Positions 11,760-20,981 of a stretch of 21,004 nucleotides of DNA are shown in pieces (the first letter of the stretch is position 1; each line of letters starts with the position of its first letter). Position numbers and translations under genes: made by a program. The notes under the pieces were generated by a model that ran no database searches, was not told where the DNA came from, and saw nothing but the letters and a program-made list of their open reading frames with translations. The DNA is taken from contig NZ_JAUMUL010000061.1 in NCBI RefSeq assembly GCF_030530635.1, forward strand, positions 1-21,004, given 5' to 3'. The DNA comes from Actinomyces sp. (GTDB lineage Bacteria; Actinomycetota; Actinomycetes; Actinomycetales; Actinomycetaceae).

Positions 11760-14700
11760 ATGAACCTCGATAATCACGATCTGGTCCTGCGTGGACTGTT
11801 CAGCGTACTCCCACTCCATTTGGAGCCCTATCTGCGCAATACGTTGGGGGATCGTTGCGAACCCGAGACGCTGCGCGCTCTGCTCGCGGGGTCGGGGCCG
11901 GTTTCAGAATTGCCCGACCTGGCCGATCTATCCACCCAGATCCGCATTCTCACCGCACGGGGCGCCGACGGTCGCTATCTTTTGCCGCTTCCGCGGGGTG
12001 CGGGGAGCAAGCTGCACGAGGTGCGCCGGTTCCGCAACGAGGCGGTACACGGGGCTCGCTTCGACGCGGACAAGACCCTGGCTGCGCTCGTCGCCGTGAG
12101 TGAGCTGCTGCGGCTCATCGGCGCCGAGACGGGCCGGGTGCAAGTGCGTGAACTCATTGGTGCCATCAACGACGGCCGGGGCGTGCGTCGCGATCCCTTC
12201 GACGCCGTTGCCGTCGGGGTGGAGTGCGTGCCGGTGATCGGTTACTCGCATGCGGTCGCGGGTCTGTCCCCCGAAGTGTCTGTCACCATGAGCCTGGCCG
12301 GGAGTGCCGCGGGCGCACCGGAGCGCCCGGCCGCGCAGGGCCAGGATCGGCTGCTTCTGACCGACTCGGCCGACGGCGCGCCCGCCTCCGGGGGAGGCTC
12401 GCTCGGCCCCGTTGATGTCTCCCTGACAATCATTGAGGACGACGGAGGCCGGGAACTCGTCGAGCCGTGGCGATTCACCTGGGACACGGTCCGAGAGTTG
12501 CGAATCGCTAGTGCCTTGAAGCTTAACCGGACGAGTCTGGCGCAGATCGATCAGTCGGGCGGCGCCCACGTGCGCCTCGAAATGCGGGACCATACGGGTG
12601 TGACCGCGGTCCGCCGGATCGACGGCCTGATCGCGCTGTCCCCGCGCCAGTGGCAGCAGGCCGGTGGTAACCGCTGGGCCGGTCTGGCGCTGGCCACCTT
12701 CGTCCAGCCTGACCAACCGGTGCTTCGGGCAGTGGCCGCCGAGGTGTGCTCTCGCTCCCGGCACGGCGCGGCGGCCTCAGGCCCCGACGGCATGGTGGAG
12801 GCCGCCTGCGCCGTGCTGCGGCGCCGTGGCCTTGAGGCGCTCGCGGATAACGGATGGCGCCAGCGCCCGCAGACGATCTACAGCGCGGCAGAGCTGTTCG
12901 ATGCCCGCGCCGCAGCGCCCCTGAGCGCCGCGATTCTGCTGGCCGGGGCCTTGGAGCGGCTCGGGGTGGACTCGCTGCTCGCATTCACTCCCAACGCGGT
13001 GCTGCTCGGCTACCCCAGGAACGGCTTCGCCCGGTTGGACGTCTCCCCGGCTGCGCTCGCCGCACTAGTGCGGCACGGTGAAATTGGCCTGGTGGACCCC
13101 AGCATGGCTCTGCGCTCACCGGCCGCGGTGCTGCATGCACTGGACGCCCATGCGCGGGACATGGTGTTGGAGTCCCTGTCCGAGCTGACCCTGGTGGTTC
13201 CGGTCGGTGCCGCGCGCTCTGAAGGCGCGTTGCCGCAGCCCGCGCTCGAACGCGGTGAGGACGATGTCGTCGTGGAGAGGACCCTGACCCCGGTCCAGGC
13301 GGACCAGGAGCAGGATCTGGAGCCACCGGCCGCAGCCGAGCCCATGCAACGGCCCGAGACACCGCCGGCTAGACGTGGTGTGGCGCCGGAGTTGACCGCC
13401 GCCGGGGCGTCGGATGCTGCCCCTCCACGCGTGGAGGAGTGGAAACGCGCGCTGCTCGACCTGTCCCTGCGCAACCCGCTGATCGACCGCACACCGCGAT
13501 CCGCCATCGAACTCAAGGTACCGCCGGAACTCGTCGGTGACTTCGAGGACATGGTCAATCGGCGCGAGTACATCGCCCTCAGACCCTCGGCCGGTGGCCG
13601 CGGCGGGCCCGGCCGGGGCAGCTCACCGACGGGCCCCGGGGCGCCGTCCCTGCTGAACGAGCATGCCGTGGAGGTGGTCACCGGTAGCACGGAGTACACC
13701 CGGCGCCTGCAGGCCCTGGCCGCTGCCGCCCGCACCACCCTGGAGGAGACCGGGGCGAACAACCTGTATCTGACCATCGGCACTCTCACCTGGTACACCG
13801 ACGGGCGCCGCGTGCGCTCCCCGCTGATCCTGGTTCCCGTGAAGCTGGAACGGGAGGGGGACACCTTCGGTCTTCTCCTGGATGAGGCCGGCGCCTCCAC
13901 CCCGAACTTCTCCCTGCTCGCTCGCTTCCAGGCGGATACGGGCATTGAGCTGACGGCGCTGAGTGAGCCCATACACGACGGTCACGGAGTGAACGTTGAG
14001 GCCACACTGGACAACCTGCGTCAGCAGTTGCGCGCCGCGGGCCGACGCGATCGGGTCGAGCCGACCGTCCATATCGGGCTGTTCCGCTTCTCCACCTACC
14101 GCATGTGGCGGGACCTGGCGGAGGACTGGCCGACCATAACCGGTAACCCGCTCGTCGCCCGCCTGCTGGAGGACGCTCCTGGTACGGCAGGCGCCGAAAC
14201 CGAGGGCCGTACAACCGAAACCACATTGGATCTCGATGAGGTGGTGGAGCAGCTGCCGCTGGAGGCGGACTCGGCCCAGGCACAAGTGATCGCCGACGCC
14301 GTGGCCGGACGCAGCCTGGTGGTCGAGGGGCCGCCCGGAACGGGGAAGTCGCAGACGGTCGCCAACCTCATCTTCCGCTCTTTGGCGCAGGGCCGCACCG
14401 TTATGTTCGTGGCGGAGAAACTCTCCGCGCTCGACGTCGTCGCCCGCCGGCTGCGTGAGGAGACCGGCATCGGGGATCTGCTGCTCAATCTGCATGACAA
14501 CGGCATGCGACCCACCCAGGTCCGTGAGGCCTTGCGCCGGGCGCTGGAACTGCAGGCGCCAGGTCATGACACCGCGGACACGGCGGGGCTACGCCAGCAG
14601 CTGGCGCAGGTGCGTGGTGAGCTGAACGCATATCGCGAACGCCTGCACGCACCGGGGCGGGAGGGCAAGTCCTACTATGCGGCCCGCCAGGAACTGGTCG

Positions 14701-17030
14701 AGGCCACAGATGCGGACGCGCCCGCAGCGTCGCGGGCACAGGCGCTGTTTGACGCCCGCGCTGCCCGCACCGGGCTGGACGGTTTCGACGCGGACCGCCA
14801 CGACGCGCGGCTGGACGAGTACCGGCGGCTCCAGGGCCGGCTGCGCGAGCAGCTCGCTCCCGAACTGCTCGACGCGGTCCTGACCCGTCGTGACCGCGTG
14901 CTGCGTGAGGCCGGCCCCCGCGCCGAGGCACTACGCCGCGAACTTGAGCGCCGCAAGGGCACCATGAACGTCCGTGATCTGGTCGACTCCTACTGGGACC
15001 TGATCACCGCGATCACCCCGTGCATCCTGGTCTCACCGGACTCCGCGGCCCGCTTCTTCCCCGCTCACCGGCGTTATGTGGACGTGGTCGTCTTCGATGA
15101 GGCCTCCCAGATCACCGTCGCCGACGCGGTCGGCGCCCTGGGCCGGGGACGCTCCGCAGTAGTGGTGGGAGACCCCAAGCAGATGCCGCCCACACCCGCT
15201 CCAGGCACAGCGGCTGCCGCCGGGGAGAGTGGGGCGGGTTCGATCCTTGACCGCTGTCTGGCGCTCGGCCTACCGGCCCGCCGCCTGACCTGGCACTACC
15301 GCAGCCGGGTCGAATCGCTGATCGCCTTCTCCAATCGGCGTTACTACGGCGGCTCCCTGCTGTCCTTCCCGAGCCCACTGACCATCACCGCCCCCGACGA
15401 CGGGCCGGACGGCCACGGCATCTCATTGCGTCGCGTCAACGGCACCTACTACCGCGCCGAAACGGCCAAGCATCGGGGCATCCGGCCCAACACCAATCCA
15501 GTGGAGGCCAACCGGATCGTGGAGGAGGTCGAAAGGCGCTTCGCGGCATCGCCGCAGGCCACTCCGTCGCTGGGAATTATCACCTTCAACGCCCGCCAGT
15601 GCGAGCTGATCGAGACCATGTTGCGCAAGAGCGGTCAGGAAAGGATTATCACGGCCCTGGACGCGCGTGACGGCCTGTTCGTGCGCAACCTGGACAACGT
15701 CCAGGGGGAGGAGCGTGACACGATCCTGATCTCGGTCACCTTCTCTGCCAATGAGCGCGGCGATCTGCCGCTCAACTTCGGGACGTTGGGGCATGCCGGA
15801 GGTGAGCGGCGACTGAACGTGGCCATCACCCGGGCGCGCAGGCAGGTGATCGTCTTCTCCAGTTTCGATCCTGAGGACCTGCATGCCGAGCGCTCCACCC
15901 ACCAGGGACTTAAGGACCTGCGCGACTACCTGGTGCGGGCACGCAGTGGCGCTGCACCGCGCGCGCTGCCGCTGACCCACAGCGTCGTCGACCTGCACCG
16001 CAATCAGATCGCCGAACGCCTGCGTGACGCGGGCGTTGAGGTGACTGCCGGTGTGGGGCATTCGGCCTTCGAGATCGACCTGGTGCTCACCGGGGCCGGA
16101 GGGTCTCACGTGGCTGTGTTGTTGGACGGGCCCGGCTGGAATCGGCGCGCGAGCATGACCGACCGCGACCTGCTGCCGGTCGATGTGCTGCGCTCCATGG
16201 GCTGGGAGCGGGTGGAACGCGTGTGGATGCCCGCATGGGTAGCCGACGCGGATGGTGTGGTCGCGCGACTGCTGGCCGCCGTCGGCGGGGCACCGAAGCC
16301 GACGAACGCACCGGCCCCAGAACCGGCGGCACCGACCCATCCGCAGCCCACGACGGCGGAGCCGGAGATGGCACCGGCGTCGGCCCCCGTGCCGCCGGAG
16401 GCCGCACCCGAGGAGACGCGCGCCGCGGCCTTGGACGAGGCTGCCACAGATGCTGCTGTGCAGCGCACGGCCGCGGCCGCGCCGCTGGGACCGAGGGAGT
16501 ACCGGCAGTGGCGGCCCGTGGGCGTGTACCCACTGGAGGTGCTCGATCGCGCCCAGGACATGGACTCGCCGGAACATGCGCAGGTGGTCGACACGGCGCG
16601 CGCCATCTGCGATGTGGAGGCACCTTTGACCAGGCATCGGCTGATTGTGAAGCTCTGCCGCGTATACGGGCTCACCCGAGTGGTGAGTTCCCGGGAGCAG
16701 AAGGTCGATGAACTGCTGGGTGACGCATTCGCCTACACCGATGCCGCCGGCTTCGTGTGGAGGAATCAGGACGCCGCGCGGTCGCCCGTACAGTACCGGC
16801 GTAATGCGTTGGATCACGTGGATTCAATCAAGGAGATCCACCCGCGCGAACTGGTGGCGCTGATGCGCGCGGTCAGGGCGGACACGCCGGCTTGGGCCTC
16901 TCCCGAGGAACTGTGCACCCGGGCGTTGCGACGCCTTAGTGCCAAGAAGCGCAAGCTCAGCGCCCGCGGAGTCAAGGAGGCCCTGACTAATGCGTTGGCA
17001 GAGGTTGAGCAGGAGGACGGACAGCAGTAG
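11760..17030 (+). CDS. HEPN-DUF4011 helicase-REase-DUF3320 protein, candidate defence factor
   Basis: A 1756-residue multidomain protein. Residues 1-120 resemble the Swt1-like HEPN domain, with RNEAVH (Arg92, His97) as the R-x4-H RNase motif. Residues 375-425 resemble a transglutaminase-like fold that has lost its Cys and His. DUF4011 starts near 558 (EEWKRALLDLSLRNPLID). The SF1 (UPF1-like) helicase has Walker A GPPGTGKS (857-864), Walker B DEASQ (1113-1117), GDPKQMPP (about 1138), WHYRS and RRLNVAITRARR (about 1350). An REase-like Vsr/MTES_1575-type region begins near 1431 (HSAFEIDLVL, VLLDGPGW), followed by a Pro/Ala linker and DUF3320 (about 1580-1660). This order matches single-protein HEPN-helicase-endonuclease (Hhe-like) anti-phage systems as I know them. 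No Shine-Dalgarno precedes ATG 11760; TAGCCT at 11643-11648 is a possible -10. Defence is inference. Confidence 0.85.
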   Translation: MNLDNHDLVLRGLFSVLPLHLEPYLRNTLGDRCEPETLRALLAGSGPVSELPDLADLSTQIRILTARGADGRYLLPLPRGAGSKLHEVRRFRNEAVHGARFDADKTLAALVAVSELLRLIGAETGRVQVRELIGAINDGRGVRRDPFDAVAVGVECVPVIGYSHAVAGLSPEVSVTMSLAGSAAGAPERPAAQGQDRLLLTDSADGAPASGGGSLGPVDVSLTIIEDDGGRELVEPWRFTWDTVRELRIASALKLNRTSLAQIDQSGGAHVRLEMRDHTGVTAVRRIDGLIALSPRQWQQAGGNRWAGLALATFVQPDQPVLRAVAAEVCSRSRHGAAASGPDGMVEAACAVLRRRGLEALADNGWRQRPQTIYSAAELFDARAAAPLSAAILLAGALERLGVDSLLAFTPNAVLLGYPRNGFARLDVSPAALAALVRHGEIGLVDPSMALRSPAAVLHALDAHARDMVLESLSELTLVVPVGAARSEGALPQPALERGEDDVVVERTLTPVQADQEQDLEPPAAAEPMQRPETPPARRGVAPELTAAGASDAAPPRVEEWKRALLDLSLRNPLIDRTPRSAIELKVPPELVGDFEDMVNRREYIALRPSAGGRGGPGRGSSPTGPGAPSLLNEHAVEVVTGSTEYTRRLQALAAAARTTLEETGANNLYLTIGTLTWYTDGRRVRSPLILVPVKLEREGDTFGLLLDEAGASTPNFSLLARFQADTGIELTALSEPIHDGHGVNVEATLDNLRQQLRAAGRRDRVEPTVHIGLFRFSTYRMWRDLAEDWPTITGNPLVARLLEDAPGTAGAETEGRTTETTLDLDEVVEQLPLEADSAQAQVIADAVAGRSLVVEGPPGTGKSQTVANLIFRSLAQGRTVMFVAEKLSALDVVARRLREETGIGDLLLNLHDNGMRPTQVREALRRALELQAPGHDTADTAGLRQQLAQVRGELNAYRERLHAPGREGKSYYAARQELVEATDADAPAASRAQALFDARAARTGLDGFDADRHDARLDEYRRLQGRLREQLAPELLDAVLTRRDRVLREAGPRAEALRRELERRKGTMNVRDLVDSYWDLITAITPCILVSPDSAARFFPAHRRYVDVVVFDEASQITVADAVGALGRGRSAVVVGDPKQMPPTPAPGTAAAAGESGAGSILDRCLALGLPARRLTWHYRSRVESLIAFSNRRYYGGSLLSFPSPLTITAPDDGPDGHGISLRRVNGTYYRAETAKHRGIRPNTNPVEANRIVEEVERRFAASPQATPSLGIITFNARQCELIETMLRKSGQERIITALDARDGLFVRNLDNVQGEERDTILISVTFSANERGDLPLNFGTLGHAGGERRLNVAITRARRQVIVFSSFDPEDLHAERSTHQGLKDLRDYLVRARSGAAPRALPLTHSVVDLHRNQIAERLRDAGVEVTAGVGHSAFEIDLVLTGAGGSHVAVLLDGPGWNRRASMTDRDLLPVDVLRSMGWERVERVWMPAWVADADGVVARLLAAVGGAPKPTNAPAPEPAAPTHPQPTTAEPEMAPASAPVPPEAAPEETRAAALDEAATDAAVQRTAAAAPLGPREYRQWRPVGVYPLEVLDRAQDMDSPEHAQVVDTARAICDVEAPLTRHRLIVKLCRVYGLTRVVSSREQKVDELLGDAFAYTDAAGFVWRNQDAARSPVQYRRNALDHVDSIKEIHPRELVALMRAVRADTPAWASPEELCTRALRRLSAKKRKLSARGVKEALTNALAEVEQEDGQQ

Positions 17031-17043
17031 TTTTTCGGCTGCA

Positions 17044-17064
17044 CCCGGGGGCTTGAGCCCCGGG
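17044..17064 (+). terminator. Hairpin between the two helicase genes
   Basis: GGGGC (17048-17052) and GCCCC (17057-17061) pair around TTGA, extended by CCC/GGG across a bulged G. It starts 14 nt after the helicase stop. There is no U tract after it. It suggests that the SNF2 gene is transcribed separately. Confidence 0.4.
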
Positions 17065-17110
17065 GCGGTCCGTGCGGCCAGCCGGCTCGATACGTGTCGG
17101 ACCCGGCTCG

Positions 17111-17116
17111 TATGGT
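17111..17116 (+). promoter_or_regulatory. -10 hexamer of a probable leaderless SNF2 transcript
   Basis: TATGGT lies 6 nt before ATG 17123 with no Shine-Dalgarno in between. TCGATA (17087-17092) could be a weak -35 with an 18-nt spacer. Confidence 0.5.
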
Positions 17117-17122
17117 GGGGTC

Positions 17123-20100
17123 ATGGCCCGAAAGATCACGTCCGAGGACTGGCCCGCCCGCGTCACCGATACGGAGATCAAATCCGTGGTCGGCACTGCG
17201 GCATTCGGCCGTGGACGCCGCTACGCGGAGGAGCGTCGAGTCACCGGGGTGTCCTTGTCGGGCAATTCCGAGATCCTGGCCGGCACGGTGCGCGGATCGT
17301 ACGGGCACGTCTACCAGACCATGATCTACGCCCGCATCACCCACAAGCGTGTGAACTGGTCGGGCACCTGTTCCTGCCCGGTGGGCGGCAACTGCAAGCA
17401 CACGGCGGCGTTGGTGCTGACCGCCCGCCGGCAGGCGCAGTCCGCCGCGGACCCGCCCGGGGACGCCGACTGGGAGCGCCGTCTGACCCATCTGCTACAC
17501 ACCCGGCAGACGGCGAACCGGGCGGTCGCCATTGAGATCGCCACCAGTACGGGTGGCGTCCGCAGCGGCGCCTACGGGATGGGGCGCTTTGCCGGCACCT
17601 CCGGCTCCGGCCGTCTGCAACTGCGCCCGCTGATCGCCGGCAAGCGCGGCTGGATCAAGCAGGGCATCTCCTGGCGCGGCCTCACGAACGGGGACCTGAC
17701 CGGTGAGGTGGCGCCGGAGGCGCTGTCCGCCCTGAGTGATCTGGCGGCCATGGACGATGACGCCTTCTTCTACTACACCGACTCGACCATCGACTTCGAG
17801 GCGCTGCCGGCGCGCGTATGGGAGGTGCTGCGCCGCGCCGTCGCCGCCGGAGTGATGTTGACAACGGCCCAGCGCGGCGGCAAGGCGGTGCGCATCCTGC
17901 CCGGGCTGCGGGCCGGCGTCGGTGTTGAGCGGCAGAAGGACGGGACCGCCCTGATCAGGCCGGCCCTTGACTTCGCCGCCGTCGAAGGACTCCCGCTCGG
18001 CCCAGGGCGCAGGCCCAAGGCCCGCGCCCTGGGCAGCCCCACCCACGGCTATGCGCTCACCGGCCCAGACGGTACCCTGAACCTCATGCCCCTGGAGCCG
18101 CCGCCCGGCGAGGTGCTGGGACGACTGCTGTCACGCAATGAGCGGATCACCATCCCGGCCGCGGATGTTGACCGTTTCGAGGCGAAGCACTTGGGCCGCC
18201 TGGCCGCCGCAGTGCCCATTGTCGAACTCGACCCCACCCTGGAGGTTCCGGACCCGGGCGCACCCGTCGCCGTGCTGCACGTGAACATGGATGCCGCCCG
18301 GCACCGGGCCGAAACCTCCTGGTCCATCCGCTACGAGACGGCGTCCGGCACCAGCCGTGGCGAGGTCGCCGTCGGCAGTCTCACGGAGATCCTGGCCGGC
18401 TCCGGGCCGCTGGATAGGGGCTGGCCCGCCGGCACCGCCGCGGCGGCACAGACGCGAGCCGACGGCGCGGCCGCGCCAGCATCGCCCGGGCGCTCCGGAC
18501 CCGAGGGCTTGCGCCGAGTGCCCACAGTTCGCGACTCCAAGGCCGAGGACGTTCTCGCCCGCCGCGTCGTCGAGGCCTGTCTTCCGCTGGCGCCCACGCA
18601 CGGTCCGCTGTGGCAGCCGGGAAGTTACACCGGCATGGGCACAGCCCGGCTGATGGCCCAGGCGCTGCCCGCGCTGGAGGCGGTCGACGGCGTCGTCGTC
18701 GAGGTGGAGGGGCAGGTTCCCGACTACCGGGAGGCCGCGGAGACTCCGCTGATCACCACCGACGTCGGTGACGATGATGAGCGACCGGACTGGTTCTCCC
18801 TGCGGGTGCGCGTGAAGGTCGGGCAGGAGGACGTGCCCATTGAGCGGCTGATGACCGCGGTCGCCACCGGTGCTCAGGAGGTGCTGCTGGATTCGGGCCG
18901 ATGGATCAACCTGGCCGACCGGCCCGAGATCGTGCGCCTGGCCCGGCTCATGGAGGAGGGGCGCGACCTGCGCGACCCGCAGTCCCGCAGTGCCGGTGAT
19001 CTGTCGGTCACCGCCTTCCAGGCCGGGCTGTACGCGGAGTTGGAGCGGCTCGGGGTGATCGGGGAGGCGACCCGCCGCTGGCGCGAGGGCGTGGACCGGC
19101 TTCTGGCCGTGGCCGCCGCGGCCGAGGGCGGACTGGCCGACGGCGCGAATGGGGAGTCCGCCGCCGGGGTGGTGGACGCGTCCGTGCCCGCGGGGCTTCA
19201 GGCGCAGCTGCGTCCCTACCAGCTTGACGGTTACCGCTGGCTCGCCCTGCTGCAGTCCACCGGGCTCGGCGGCATCCTCGCCGACGACATGGGCCTGGGC
19301 AAGACTGTCCAGGTGCTCGCGGTCGTCCAACGCCTGGTGGAGCAGCGGGTGGCGGGAGCCGAGGCGGCTCCGGACGGGACAGTGGCTGAGACATCCTCTC
19401 AGCGGCCCGGGACGCCCCAGGACTGCCCGGTGCTGGTGGTGGCACCAACCAGCGTCGTCGGCGCCTGGGCGGAACAGGCCGCCCGCTTCTGCCCCGAGCT
19501 GCGGGTACGGACCATCACCCGCACCCGCGCCAAGCGGGGGGAGCACCTGGAGACGATCCGCGCGGATGCGGACCTGGTGGTCACCAGCTACACCATCGCC
19601 CGGATCGAGGAGGAGGACTTCACCGCCATCGACTGGGCCTGGGTGGTGCTGGACGAGGCCCAGTTCGTCAAGAACCACAACGCGATCACCTATAAGACCA
19701 TGCGGCGCCTGCGTACGCCGTCGACGGTGGCCATCACCGGGACGCCGTTGGAGAACTCCCTAATGGACTTGTGGAGTCTGCTGTCCATCACCGCGCCCGG
19801 TCTGCTGCCCGGGCCGGAACGCTTCGGCGAGCTCTACCGGCGTCCCGTGGACCACGGGGATGAGGCCGCCCTGGCGGCACTGCGTGCCCGTATCCGTCCT
19901 TTCATGCTGCGCCGCACCAAGGAGCAGGTCGCCGCCGACCTGCCCGCCAAGAACGAGCAGGTCCTGTCGGTGGAGCTGGCGCCGACGCACCGGCGCGCTT
20001 ACGACCGCCGCCTGGCGCGCGAGCGGCAGAAGGTGCTGGGGCTGCTGGAGGAGGACACCGCCCAGTCGCGGTTCACCGCGTTGAAATCTCTGACGATTCT

Positions 20101-20740
20101 GCGGCAGATGGCGCTGGACCCGGCACTGGTCGAGGGCACCGACACCGCTGCAGGTAGTTCTAAGGCAGGCCGACGGCGCAAGCCCACCGCCAAGGTCGAG
20201 GTGCTGTTGGAGACGCTGCAGCCGGTGGTCGCCGAGGGCCACCGGGCCCTGGTTTTCAGCCAGTTCACCCGCTATCTGGCCGGGGTGCGTGAGGTGCTGG
20301 AGTCCGCCGGCATGCGCACCGCCTACCTGGACGGCACCACCGGCAACCGGCAGCGGGTAATCGATGCCTTCCGCGGTGGCGATGCCGATGTCTTCCTCAT
20401 CTCACTGAAGGCGGGCGGCTTCGGCCTGACGTTGACGGAGGCCGACTACGTGTTCCTCCTGGACCCGTGGTGGAACCCGCAGGCCGAGGAGCAGGCGGTT
20501 GATCGCACCCACCGCATCGGCCAGAACAAGCCCGTCATGGTCTACCGGCTCGTGTCCACCGGCACCATCGAGGAGAAGGTGATGGCCCTGAAGGAGAAGA
20601 AGGCCGAGCTGTTCGACCGGGTGGTTGAGGGCGCTGCGGAAGAGGGTATGGCAGGTGGCGCGGTCGTGCCTGGTAGGGCGGTCGTCAGCCGGGCCCGCCT
20701 CACCGCCCAGGAGATCCGCGAACTCCTCGGCGCCGAGTAG
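17123..20740 (+). CDS. SWIM zinc-finger SNF2-family helicase
   Basis: A 1205-residue SF2 ATPase of the Snf2/HepA type, expected to move along double-stranded DNA and displace bound proteins. An N-terminal SWIM finger is complete: Cys83-x-Cys85-x5-Cys91-x-His93. A long variable region follows to about residue 690. The Snf2 core then opens with LRPYQLDGYRWL, ILADDMGLGKT (Lys727 of Walker A), VVAPTSVVGAW, DEAQ (844-847), AITGTPLENSLMDLWSLL and FMLRRTK. The C-terminal lobe has LVFSQFT, YLDGTTGNRQRVIDAF, LISLKAGGFGLTLTEAD, LLDPWWNPQAEEQAVDR and HRIGQ (from 1130). All helicase motifs look intact. ATG 17123 is chosen for the leaderless -10 and because homology begins at once. SWIM-SNF2 proteins are common actinobacterial genes, and some similar proteins belong to defence loci; the adjacency to the HEPN-helicase protein is suggestive only. 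Confidence 0.92.
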   Translation: MARKITSEDWPARVTDTEIKSVVGTAAFGRGRRYAEERRVTGVSLSGNSEILAGTVRGSYGHVYQTMIYARITHKRVNWSGTCSCPVGGNCKHTAALVLTARRQAQSAADPPGDADWERRLTHLLHTRQTANRAVAIEIATSTGGVRSGAYGMGRFAGTSGSGRLQLRPLIAGKRGWIKQGISWRGLTNGDLTGEVAPEALSALSDLAAMDDDAFFYYTDSTIDFEALPARVWEVLRRAVAAGVMLTTAQRGGKAVRILPGLRAGVGVERQKDGTALIRPALDFAAVEGLPLGPGRRPKARALGSPTHGYALTGPDGTLNLMPLEPPPGEVLGRLLSRNERITIPAADVDRFEAKHLGRLAAAVPIVELDPTLEVPDPGAPVAVLHVNMDAARHRAETSWSIRYETASGTSRGEVAVGSLTEILAGSGPLDRGWPAGTAAAAQTRADGAAAPASPGRSGPEGLRRVPTVRDSKAEDVLARRVVEACLPLAPTHGPLWQPGSYTGMGTARLMAQALPALEAVDGVVVEVEGQVPDYREAAETPLITTDVGDDDERPDWFSLRVRVKVGQEDVPIERLMTAVATGAQEVLLDSGRWINLADRPEIVRLARLMEEGRDLRDPQSRSAGDLSVTAFQAGLYAELERLGVIGEATRRWREGVDRLLAVAAAAEGGLADGANGESAAGVVDASVPAGLQAQLRPYQLDGYRWLALLQSTGLGGILADDMGLGKTVQVLAVVQRLVEQRVAGAEAAPDGTVAETSSQRPGTPQDCPVLVVAPTSVVGAWAEQAARFCPELRVRTITRTRAKRGEHLETIRADADLVVTSYTIARIEEEDFTAIDWAWVVLDEAQFVKNHNAITYKTMRRLRTPSTVAITGTPLENSLMDLWSLLSITAPGLLPGPERFGELYRRPVDHGDEAALAALRARIRPFMLRRTKEQVAADLPAKNEQVLSVELAPTHRRAYDRRLARERQKVLGLLEEDTAQSRFTALKSLTILRQMALDPALVEGTDTAAGSSKAGRRRKPTAKVEVLLETLQPVVAEGHRALVFSQFTRYLAGVREVLESAGMRTAYLDGTTGNRQRVIDAFRGGDADVFLISLKAGGFGLTLTEADYVFLLDPWWNPQAEEQAVDRTHRIGQNKPVMVYRLVSTGTIEEKVMALKEKKAELFDRVVEGAAEEGMAGGAVVPGRAVVSRARLTAQEIRELLGAE

Positions 20741-20897
20741 GGCGCATCCCCTCGCCGCGACCGGCACAAGTGACACACCGAGGCCGGTTGTTGTGGTAGT
20801 TGGTCATCCGCCGTTCAGGTGGTGGTTGCCTGTGGGGCGGGTGGGGTAGGTCTTGTGAGTGATCTCTGCGGTCAAGAGGTTGGAGTTCCTCGGGGGT

Positions 20898-20954
20898 GTC
20901 ATGGACATGCGTTGGCGTCATAGACACGTGTTTTGGACATATGCATGTGTTAAG
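20898..20954. repeat. Three 19-nt tandem repeats
   Basis: Three back-to-back, diverged 19-nt units: GTCATGGACATGCGTTGGC (20898-20916), GTCATAGACACGTGTTTTG (20917-20935) and GACATATGCATGTGTTAAG (20936-20954). Adjacent units agree at roughly 12-13 of 19 positions. They run directly into the dispersed repeat at 20954. The stretch 20741-20897 holds no gene that I can support. Confidence 0.55.
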
Positions 20955-20981
20955 CACCTGCAAACCTCGAAAAACTCGTGT
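20954..20981. repeat. Second copy of the dispersed AACTCGTGT repeat
   Basis: GCACCTGCAAACCTC (20954-20968), GAAA, then AACTCGTGT (20973-20981). This is the reverse complement of 9137-9163 with one base change in the 15-mer, an identical 9-mer and a 4- versus 3-nt gap. A diverged half unit, GAAGTCGTGT, follows at 20991-21000, near the end of the window. Confidence 0.6.

Noticed and set aside
15423..16817. Minus-strand open frame of 464 codons
   Set aside because: It is antisense to the helicase C-terminal half, whose plus-strand motifs are clear.
17028..17035. T5 tract after the helicase stop as an intrinsic terminator
   Set aside because: The tract comes before the hairpin (17044-17064), not after it, and no stem precedes it on the plus strand.
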